Positions 17,506 to 24,117 of a stretch of DNA of 64,000 nt are shown here, in pieces; positions within the stretch are counted from its first letter, which is position 1; every line of letters begins with the position of its first letter. Location: contig CAWCBE010000014.1 in assembly GCA_963793825.1 (NCBI GenBank), positions 434,001 to 498,000 on the forward strand, read 5' to 3'. The notes beneath the pieces are model-generated. The model had not been told where the DNA came from. It did not search any database and was given only the letters and a program-made list of their open reading frames with translations. The stretch comes from RYN-230 sp963793825 (lineage in GTDB: Bacteria > Actinomycetota > Actinomycetes > Streptosporangiales > Streptosporangiaceae). The translations under genes and the position numbers were made by a program.

Positions 17506-18119
17506 GACTCTGCATCCTTCCAGGGATCAGAGCCTCCAAGATCCCCGGGGCGGTCCAGTGCGCTTCCTGTGTGAACGTACCGCCTGCCATGCCATCCACG
17601 TCGAGCCCGCGTTCAACACGGTGCGCGGCGGGCGCCCTGTGCCCACCCCCGCGGACTGCCGGACCTTCGCCGACGCCTTCCTGCAGGCCTTTCTCGTCGC
17701 CCGGGCGGCCGACCGCCAGCTTGCCTACTCCGGCGCCCGGCTCGGTTCGGTGGCCACCACCTTCTGCACCGCGCCGTACGGCGCGCTCATCGTCTCGACC
17801 CAAGGGCATCTCGTCACCTGTTACGAGGTGACCGGGGCCACGCACCCGCTGACCCCTATCTCAACTATCGGGCACATCGCAGACGGCACAGTGACCGTCG
17901 ATGCCGCACGTCGTGGCCGGCTGCACTCGATGCTCGCCGACCGCCGGAGCCAATGCGCGGACTGCTCGTGCTACCGGACCTGTGCGGGGGACTGTTACGC
18001 GCGCGCCTTCAGCGCCGGTGATAAGGGCCACCTGGCCTACGGACCGCGCTGTGCGATGAACCGTGACATCACGCGCAGACTGCTGCTCGCCCTGATCTCG
18101 GGCGGAGGAGGTGTATGGC

Positions 18120-18587
18120 GTGGGCCATGAAAGCGCCGCGGGACCCGATGTGACCCGCCAGATCGACGACGTTCCACGGCGGCCCCTCTCGTTCAGGGTC
18201 ACCCGGCGGGAGCTGTTCACGTCGCTGATCTCCGAGGCAGAACGCCGGAGGTCGACCGTTGACCGGCCCGCATACAGGCTCACGACGCTGGGCACTCTCG
18301 CCGACGCGGACCTCGCCGAGATCACCCCGGCACTCGTCGCTGGCACGCGGCTGTCGATCTCCGAGGGAATGGTCCTGGGCTGGGCGCCCACGGACGAGGC
18401 GCCGCGGCGGCTCTTTGCGGCCGAGCGCACGAACCTCCTCATTCTGGACGCCATCGACGGCCATACCCGCCTTGGCGCGATCGCTGACCAGGTCCGGGAG
18501 GAGACGGAGCTGTCGGAGCAGTCCTTCCCGTACGTCCGGGCTCTCTTCCTCAAGCTCGTCCTGGCCCGCATCGCGACACCCGCGTAG
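18120..18587 (+). CDS. PqqD-like protein 2 with N-terminal extension (putative RiPP recognition element)
   Basis: Product of about 155 residues. GTG 18120 is preferred because GGAGGAG at 18104-18110 is then correctly spaced, while the GTG at 18111 abuts the ribosome site. The N-terminal half (SFRVTRRELFTSLISEAE, AYRLTTLGTLADADLAEI) is not recognised. The C-terminal half (RRLFAAERTNLLILDAIDGH, AIADQVREETELSEQSF, YVRALFLKLVLARIA) has the helical pattern of a PqqD-like winged-helix recognition domain. It follows and overlaps the broken radical SAM gene 3 and precedes radical SAM gene 4. It may be the recognition partner of one of these. Confidence 0.6.
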   Translation: MGHESAAGPDVTRQIDDVPRRPLSFRVTRRELFTSLISEAERRRSTVDRPAYRLTTLGTLADADLAEITPALVAGTRLSISEGMVLGWAPTDEAPRRLFAAERTNLLILDAIDGHTRLGAIADQVREETELSEQSFPYVRALFLKLVLARIATPA

Positions 18588-18595
18588 GAGGCGCG

Positions 18596-19978
18596 ATGGA
18601 GGACACGGCAAGCACCGGGTTCGCGCCAGTACCGGTAACCGGTCTCCCGGTCTTCCGGCGGGATCACGGAAAGTACGCGACCTTCTACGCACCGGGATTC
18701 CTCGCCGTGGTGAACGCCTCCGACGCCGGCCGATTCGAGTCAGCCCTGGGGGACGCTCACCCACCCGACCCAGTGCCCGCGGCGCTCATCTGGCATGCCC
18801 GGCGTGCCCTGGAAGCCCGCGCCACGGCCGCGACCAGGCCCTTCGAGCCCGTGTGCCTGACCCTGTACCTCGGCAGCCGGTGCAATCTGCACTGCGCTTA
18901 CTGCTACGCGTCAGCCTCCCGGGCACGCGGTGCGGTGATGGGCTGGTCCGCGGTCCAGGCGGTCGCGCCACAGGTGCTGGCGAACTGCGAGCGGCGGGGC
19001 GCGCCACTGACGATCGTCTTCCACGGTGGCGGTGAGCCGACCCTCTTCCCAGGTCTCATCGACCGGGTGCTCGACGAGCTGGAACCGATGGCAGCCGGCC
19101 GAAACGTGCGGATCTTCCGCTACCTCGCGACGAACGGCGTGCTGCCCGCGGCCCGGGCGCATAGGCTCGCCCGGCGCTTCGACACCATCGGGATCTCGTG
19201 CGACGGGCCGGAGCGCTGGCAGTCCCTGCACCGCCCGACCTGGGCAGGCGGAGCCAGCACACCCTTTGTCGAGCGCACGGCTGAGGCCGTGCGGGACGAG
19301 GGAACACCGCTCCACGTCAGGGTCACCGTCACCTCGCGAACCCTGCGCCACCAAGCGGAGATCACCCAGTACATCTGCGAGCGCCTGGCACCGGACGAGA
19401 TCCACGTGGAGCCGCTGTACGTCGGCGGCCGGGCCCGGCCCGAAGCGTCTCTCCGTCCCGGTCAGGCCACCGCCTTCGTGGCCAGTCTCCTGGAGGCACG
19501 CCAGATCGCAGCGACCTTCGGCGTGCCATTGCGGACGTCGGGAAGCCGCCTCGGCGAACTGCACGGGCCGTACTGCAACGTTTTCCGCGATGTGCTCCAG
19601 CTAGTGCCCGGTGGGGTGGCCACGACCTGCTTCAAGACCTCCACCGCCCGCGAGTCGGACGCGCGAGGGACGACCATCGGCCGCACCAACGGCGAAACCC
19701 TGGCCCTAGACCCCCGCCGGATCACGGCGCTGCGACGCATCCTCGGCGCCTGGCCCGGATCCTGCCGCGATTGCTTCAACCGGTTCCACTGCTCACTCGG
19801 CTGCCCGGACTCCTGCCCGCTCGAGCCGCAGCCGGAACTATCGAACTTCAGGTGCCGGGTCCAGCTGATGCTGGCCCAGCGGACGCTCGACGACCTCGCC
19901 GCCCGCATGTGGAAGAACAGCGGACCCCGGCAGGACGTCATCGGCCAGGAGGTGGGCTCCCCATGGCAGTGGGACTGA
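18596..19978 (+). CDS. radical SAM/SPASM protein 4
   Basis: Radical SAM enzyme of 460 residues from ATG 18596, with AGGAGG eight bases upstream, overlapping the previous stop region. CNLHCAYC after YLGSR is the cluster motif, at about residues 100-107. IVFHGGGEPTLFP supplies the GGEP motif. The C-terminal SPASM-like cysteines are YCNVFRDV, TTCFKTS, CRDCFNRFHCSLGCPDSC and FRCRV. The HGGGEPT variant matches radical SAM protein 3, so the two may be a related pair. Its stop lies 13 bases inside the next gene. Substrate and bond type are unknown. Confidence 0.87.
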   Translation: MEDTASTGFAPVPVTGLPVFRRDHGKYATFYAPGFLAVVNASDAGRFESALGDAHPPDPVPAALIWHARRALEARATAATRPFEPVCLTLYLGSRCNLHCAYCYASASRARGAVMGWSAVQAVAPQVLANCERRGAPLTIVFHGGGEPTLFPGLIDRVLDELEPMAAGRNVRIFRYLATNGVLPAARAHRLARRFDTIGISCDGPERWQSLHRPTWAGGASTPFVERTAEAVRDEGTPLHVRVTVTSRTLRHQAEITQYICERLAPDEIHVEPLYVGGRARPEASLRPGQATAFVASLLEARQIAATFGVPLRTSGSRLGELHGPYCNVFRDVLQLVPGGVATTCFKTSTARESDARGTTIGRTNGETLALDPRRITALRRILGAWPGSCRDCFNRFHCSLGCPDSCPLEPQPELSNFRCRVQLMLAQRTLDDLAARMWKNSGPRQDVIGQEVGSPWQWD

Positions 19979-21327
19979 ACGAGCTGGATCACCCGTCCCT
20001 GCGGGATGTCAACACTGACTTCATCCGGGTGCAGTGGGAAGCCCTCGCGCCCCCCTACGACGTCGAACACTGGCGCATTCCGCTGCCCGTCTGGGCCACC
20101 AGGGCCTACGACGACGACGGGCCGGCCGCCTGGGGCGTCCTGCAAGCGGATCTGGCGAACGAATCCGCGTCCCGCCCCATGTGCATCTACCTGCACGTGC
20201 CGTTCTGCTCCAGCAAGTGCCAGTTCTGCGACTGCTACTCATTCGCGCTGCCATCCCGCCACGAGGAGCACAAAAGGCGGTACGTGCGCCTGCTCTGCGA
20301 GGAACTGGCGCTGTGGGCCGCCCAGGGAAGCCTCGGCTCGCGCCCCATCTCCACGGTCCATCTGGGCGGGGGGACACCGACCTACCTGGGACCCGAGTTG
20401 CTGACCACGCTCATCGAATGCTGCCGGGCGAGCTTCAGCACCACCCCGCGCACGGAATGGGCGCTTGAGTCCACCGTCGAAGGCCTCACCCCAGACATGA
20501 TCGGCACTATGCAGCGGCTCGGATTCAGCCGTCTTCACATCGGAGTCCAGAGCCTGGAGGAGCCGGTGCGACAGGTCATCGGGCGGCGCCGGCCGGCCGC
20601 GGAAGTGCTGGCCAAGATCGAGGAGACACTGCACCTCGGCTGGACCGTCAGCGTCAACATGGTGTGCGGGCTTCCCTTCCAGACGATCCCCTCCTTCAAG
20701 CGAGATATCGGCATCCTGCTATCCGCTGGTGTGAACGGCGTCTCGCTCTACGAACTGCTCATCTACCCGCAAAACCGCCGGTGGGCGAGCCGGCAAGGGC
20801 TTGACGGCCGGAGCCACCTGCCCAACTACCTGATGTTCCAGGTCGCCGCGGCAGTCCTGGACGCCAATGGCTACCAGAAGAAAACCTTCAACCACTGGGC
20901 CGACGAGCGCGACGACAACCGGTACTTCACCTTCCCATCCCGTGGCGAAGACTGCCTGGCCGTGGGGACCATCGCGGATGGCGTCTTCGGGGACTACCAC
21001 TTCCGGCATCCCCGATATGCGGCCTACCTTCGCTCAGCGACGGCCCGCTCCCCCGGGCTCGAGGGTGGCCTCCGCCGGACCGCCACCGAGAGCGAGACGC
21101 ATCCGGTGACAACGGCGATCACGTCAAGCCACATCCCGGGATGGCTGGTGCCTCACCTGCGGAGACGAGCGGGCGGAGCACCCCTGACGGATCGCTGGCT
21201 CGACCTTGGCATGGTGGCCGAGGCCGACGATGGAGGACTCCAGCTCCTCACAAACGGCTCCTGGTTCGCCGGCAACATGATAAGCGAGTACACGGGTCTT
21301 TACCCCGAGTGCACGGTGCAACGCTGA
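19963..21327 (+). CDS. HemN/HemW-like radical SAM protein 5
   Basis: Protein of 454 residues from ATG 19963, preceded by AGGAGG at 19948-19953, overlapping radical SAM gene 4. The motif YLHVPFCSSKCQFCDCY carries the CX3CX2C cluster in the form used by coproporphyrinogen dehydrogenase and HemW. TVHLGGGTPTYLGPELL and FSRLHIGVQSLEE are further HemN-family landmarks, and a C-terminal HemN-type domain follows. In natural-product clusters HemN-like enzymes act as class C methyltransferases or cyclopropanases using a second SAM. Placement at the end of a peptide-modification operon favours tailoring over haem synthesis. This is inferred from context. Confidence 0.82.
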   Translation: MAVGLNELDHPSLRDVNTDFIRVQWEALAPPYDVEHWRIPLPVWATRAYDDDGPAAWGVLQADLANESASRPMCIYLHVPFCSSKCQFCDCYSFALPSRHEEHKRRYVRLLCEELALWAAQGSLGSRPISTVHLGGGTPTYLGPELLTTLIECCRASFSTTPRTEWALESTVEGLTPDMIGTMQRLGFSRLHIGVQSLEEPVRQVIGRRRPAAEVLAKIEETLHLGWTVSVNMVCGLPFQTIPSFKRDIGILLSAGVNGVSLYELLIYPQNRRWASRQGLDGRSHLPNYLMFQVAAAVLDANGYQKKTFNHWADERDDNRYFTFPSRGEDCLAVGTIADGVFGDYHFRHPRYAAYLRSATARSPGLEGGLRRTATESETHPVTTAITSSHIPGWLVPHLRRRAGGAPLTDRWLDLGMVAEADDGGLQLLTNGSWFAGNMISEYTGLYPECTVQR

Positions 21328-21440
21328 GCCTTGGCCGCGTCGTAGTGGGCCTGGCCGACGGAGCCGAACACGCCGGTGCCCGAGGTCGCGGTAATGATCC
21401 GCGCCCCGCTCGCCGCTCGTCGCGTGCCGTCTGACCTCAA
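21328..21440 (-). pseudogene. fragment of a short-chain dehydrogenase at the operon boundary
   Basis: On the minus strand this stretch reads IITATSGTGVFGSVGQAHYD then AAK, the active-site Ser...YxxxK segment of a 3-oxoacyl-ACP-reductase-like SDR. Similarity stops right after the catalytic YDAAK, where the radical SAM operon ends. The N-terminal Rossmann part is also lost upstream. It looks like a gene cut by arrival or rearrangement of the operon. Confidence 0.6.
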
Positions 21441-21544
21441 GACACTCGCGATGACCAGGCACGCTTGCCCGTACTGGCGTTCGGTCAGGACCCCGGGACA
21501 ATCATCCCGCTGGCGGGGACAGCGATGCCCGGGCCCGCCTCTGC

Positions 21545-21573
21545 TTGACAAATCAAGCAAAAACGCTTACTGT
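21545..21573 (+). promoter_or_regulatory. sigma-70-type promoter of the phasin-like gene
   Basis: TTGACA (21545-21550) and TACTGT (21568-21573) are separated by 17 bases. The spacer holds an inverted repeat AAGC-AAAAAC-GCTT that could be an operator. The start codon at 21621 is 47 bases downstream. Confidence 0.7.
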
Positions 21574-21620
21574 AGAGAGCACAAGATGAGACAGCGAGAC
21601 AGGACCCCCAAGGAGGGGAA

Positions 21621-21938
21621 ATGACTGAGACCCGTAGCATCGGCCATGAGATCCAGGCAGAGGTTCTTGGCGCGGTCAACAAGAGCGAGGATGCACTGGT
21701 CAACGCGACCAAGCGCTGGGCCAAGGCAGTCCAGTCGGTAATGCCATCCTTCCCGATCCCCGACCTGCCCTACAGCGACAAGCTGCCCAAGCCCGAGGAG
21801 TTCGTGGCCAGCGGTTATGACTTCGCCGAGGAGCTGCTCAGCTCCCAGCGGAAGTTCGCTGAGAGCCTGTTTGAGGCAATCAAGCCGCTGCTTGGTGCCA
21901 GCAACGGCGCCGCAGCCAAGAAGGGCGCCACCAAGTAG
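21621..21938 (+). CDS. phasin-like small helical protein
   Basis: Protein of 105 residues from ATG 21621, with a strong AGGAGG at 21611-21616. It is almost wholly helical: a basic N-terminal helix (VNKSEDALVNATKRWAKAVQ), a Pro-rich break (MPSFPIPDLPYSDKLPKPEE), then YDFAEELLSSQRKFAESLFE and an Ala/Lys-rich tail (AAAKKGATK). This layout resembles phasins and heparin-binding-hemagglutinin-like proteins of actinobacteria, which coat polyhydroxyalkanoate granules or membranes. A PHB-depolymerase-type esterase at 37.3 kb makes a storage-granule role plausible, but the two are not linked. It has its own promoter and terminator and is monocistronic. Confidence 0.6.
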   Translation: MTETRSIGHEIQAEVLGAVNKSEDALVNATKRWAKAVQSVMPSFPIPDLPYSDKLPKPEEFVASGYDFAEELLSSQRKFAESLFEAIKPLLGASNGAAAKKGATK

Positions 21939-21948
21939 CATCACCCAT

Positions 21949-21982
21949 GCGCGGCGAGCCCGGGAATCCCGGCCCGCCGCGC
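21949..21982 (+). terminator. hairpin terminator after the phasin-like gene
   Basis: A perfect 8-bp stem GCGCGGCG / CGCCGCGC encloses an inner CCGGGAATCCCGG hairpin, followed by ATTTGTG. It lies 11 bases past the stop codon. Confidence 0.75.
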
Positions 21983-22190
21983 ATTTGTGCGTTAACCTCA
22001 CTGCCGTACCCATACCGGGGAATCCGGCACCCGCGCCAATATCGAGTTCACCGGCGTGCGGGCCGTGGACCTACCCATACCGGAGGGTCGCCAGCCGGCG
22101 CTGCGGCATCCTTTCAAGAGAATGGACGTCCGCCTGGCAGACCCGGAGAACGCACAAGCCAGACATGGCGTCCACGGGCCTCGCACAGAT

Positions 22191-22230
22191 CATCTTCCGA
22201 CACAGCCGCTCATCTTCCGACACAGCCGCG
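22191..22230. repeat. 20-bp tandem duplication in a 550-base non-coding stretch
   Basis: The unit CATCTTCCGACACAGCCGC occurs twice back to back, with the last base differing. The rest of 21983-22527 has no supported gene, and no other structure was noticed in it. Confidence 0.7.
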
Positions 22231-22535
22231 CACATGGCGGCGGGAGCAGCGGGCCTCACGCCTCACAGCCTGATCTGGCTGGCCAGCGCGCGCTAGTGTC
22301 GCGTGTTGAAAGTTGTTTACGGTGGGATGCGCGGGACAAGGAGCATGTCTTTAGCTCCTGCTCTGATCTTGCGTGAGGGTGACCGGGACCGGCTGCCGCG
22401 GCACCAGGCAGGTCAACCGGGGCGACATTGACACCGGCCAGCGCCGCCGCCACTCGTCCGACATGAAGCCTGAGCACAACCAGGCCAAGGCCACACGCTA
22501 TAGCGCGCAAATGCGCATAAATAGGATAAATCAAT

Positions 22536-24114
22536 GTAACTGGTCAGGTGCCGGTGATTGGTGGCGTGATTACGCCGCTGCGGGCATCCAGGGCTGGCCT
22601 TCGGTGAGCATGACGAGGGCGCTGATGAACGTCAGGCCGTGTTTGGCGGCGGTCAACAGGTAGCTGCGGATGGCGCAGAACTGCCGGGCACCGTTGAGGG
22701 TGCGCAGGCAGCCGGATACTTTCTGTTTCAGCTTGGCCATGCGGATGTCGCGCTCAGATCCGTTGTTATCTGCCGGGATCCGCCAGTCTGCGGTGAACCG
22801 CAGGTAGTCGTCCCGGCGATCGCGCAGGCGGCGGGCCAGGGCGTGGTGCTTTCGCATCAGCGGGCTGGAGCGGGCCGCGGTCTGGCGTGCCCCGAGCAGG
22901 ACAGCGGAGCGGTAGCTGTGGATCTGCGCGGCCAGCGCGGCCGGGTCTGCCGCGTCGCAGCCCTGCGCGATCGCGTCGCTGACCAGCGCCTGCATCCCGG
23001 TGAGCGCATCGGCGGCCTGGGCAGCCCAGCACCACTGGCCAGCGGGCGCGCTGTCGGTGACGGCCTGCAGTTCCCGCAGCGCGTGCGCGCAGCACAGCTG
23101 GTGATCAGGGCTGGGGTAGGTGTCATACGGGGCCCAGGCGTCGTGGACGGCGACCCCGGTGAAGGACGCCAGGATCCCCATCGCCTCCATCGCCTTCCTC
23201 CCGCGCCGGGGATGCACCATGAGCAGGGTGTACTTCCCGGTCCGGGCACAGTGCACCCAGTGCAGCCGGCCCGCCACCCGGAACCCGGTCTCATCAAACC
23301 CCGCGACATCACTGGCAGCGATGTTCCCCCGGACCCGCTCCAGGAACCCGTCCAGCTTCCCGGCCGCCCGGGCGGTGATCCCCGCGACCGTCCCGGGCGA
23401 CAGCGGCACGCCGAACAGCTCCGCCAGCGCCTGCGCAGTGCGCTTCCTGGACAGGAACTGCCCGATATACAAGTAGATGATGACCGCCGCCACCCGCGGC
23501 CCGTACTGCACCGGGGCCTCCGCGCCCGCCGGGGCCCCGCCCCTGGTCCGGTGCCCGCAGCCGCACTGGCGCTCGATCAGCTGATGCTCCGTCACCTTGA
23601 CCGTGACTGGCGGCAGGTCAAAGACCTGGCGGCGCTCCACCGCGGTGACCGGCCGGCCCGCCAGGCCCGCCCCGCACCCAGAACACGACCCGGGCTCATG
23701 CCGCACCTCCCGGTCCGGCTTCGCCACCTGCGCCAGCGTCTGGCCCGGATGCCCGTCCTGCCCGCCCGGCTTCCGCCCGGTCTTCTTCCGCAGCGACCGC
23801 GGCCGGGGCGGCGGCTTCGCTAACCCATCAGCCGACGGCGGGACGGAGGAGTTCCGCGACGTCTTCCTCAGCCGGTCCTCAAGCTCAGCGATCCTCCCGG
23901 CCGCCCGCGCCAGCTCTGCCACCGCATCCGCCAGTTCCTGGCGCAGCGACACCACCAGCGCCGCCAGCACCTCATACGACGGCGGCTCCTGATCGGCAGG
24001 CACACCCGGACACTACCGGACGAAGATCCACTCCCGCCGGCGTTCAGCCCGCAGCCAGCAAGCCGGCCTCACCGCAGAATGTCACGCAACAATTCCCGGG
24101 ACCTGACCAGTTAC
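22536..24114 (-). mobile_element. IS66-family element with 8-bp target duplication
   Basis: Terminal repeats GTAACTGGTCAGGT.CCGG lie at 22536-22554 and 24096-24114. The flanking 8-bp direct repeat AAATCAAT is perfect (22528-22535 and 24115-24122), which is the IS66 hallmark. Only a tnpC-type transposase is present, without tnpA or tnpB. Confidence 0.92.
22570..24003 (-). CDS. IS66-family transposase (TnpC type)
   Basis: Transposase of 477 residues from GTG 24003. An N-terminal coiled coil (LADAVAELARAAGRIAELED) leads to the conserved RKTSRNSSVPPSADG and GRKPGGQDGHPGQTL motifs. A zinc-binding segment follows (CSGCGAGL, CGCGHRT). The DDE core shows FDETGFRVAGRLHWVHC, VHDAWAPYDTYP and DNNGSERDIRMAKLKQKVSG. 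The frame is full-length and undamaged, and together with the fresh target duplication suggests recent transposition. Confidence 0.93.
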   Translation of the reverse strand: MPADQEPPSYEVLAALVVSLRQELADAVAELARAAGRIAELEDRLRKTSRNSSVPPSADGLAKPPPRPRSLRKKTGRKPGGQDGHPGQTLAQVAKPDREVRHEPGSCSGCGAGLAGRPVTAVERRQVFDLPPVTVKVTEHQLIERQCGCGHRTRGGAPAGAEAPVQYGPRVAAVIIYLYIGQFLSRKRTAQALAELFGVPLSPGTVAGITARAAGKLDGFLERVRGNIAASDVAGFDETGFRVAGRLHWVHCARTGKYTLLMVHPRRGRKAMEAMGILASFTGVAVHDAWAPYDTYPSPDHQLCCAHALRELQAVTDSAPAGQWCWAAQAADALTGMQALVSDAIAQGCDAADPAALAAQIHSYRSAVLLGARQTAARSSPLMRKHHALARRLRDRRDDYLRFTADWRIPADNNGSERDIRMAKLKQKVSGCLRTLNGARQFCAIRSYLLTAAKHGLTFISALVMLTEGQPWMPAAA

Positions 24115-24117
24115 AAA

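Larger units (their letters stand above)
16240..17557 (-). mobile_element. IS3-family element inserted in radical SAM gene 3
   Basis: Terminal inverted repeats at 16240-16266 and 17531-17557 share TG.ACCGCCCCGGG and TTGGAGGCT. The flanking 3-bp direct repeat is GTG (16237-16239 and 17558-17560), the usual duplication length for IS3. The element carries orfA and orfB on the minus strand, opposite to the operon. Confidence 0.92.
15490..18130 (+). pseudogene. radical SAM/SPASM protein 3, interrupted by an IS3-family element
   Basis: The 5' part (15490-16239) encodes 250 residues with the cluster motif CQLRCTYC after LLMTNE, and HGGGEPTRAW. The 3' part (17561-18130) encodes 189 residues with the SPASM cysteines (TTFCTAPYGALIVS, LVTCYE, QCADCSCYRTCAGDCYARAF). 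Between them sits an IS at 16240-17557 with a GTG duplication on each side. Deleting the element and one GTG joins the halves in frame as ...GNV-RFLCERTACH..., giving a 439-residue enzyme of normal length. The insertion is therefore probably recent and the gene inactive as read, although the 5' ORF could still yield a truncated protein. It overlaps the next gene, so downstream translation may also be affected. Confidence 0.9.

Noticed and set aside
22191..22230. Possible start of a CRISPR array (20-bp unit repeated)
   Set aside because: There are only two copies, directly abutting with no spacers, and no cas genes; it is a simple tandem duplication.
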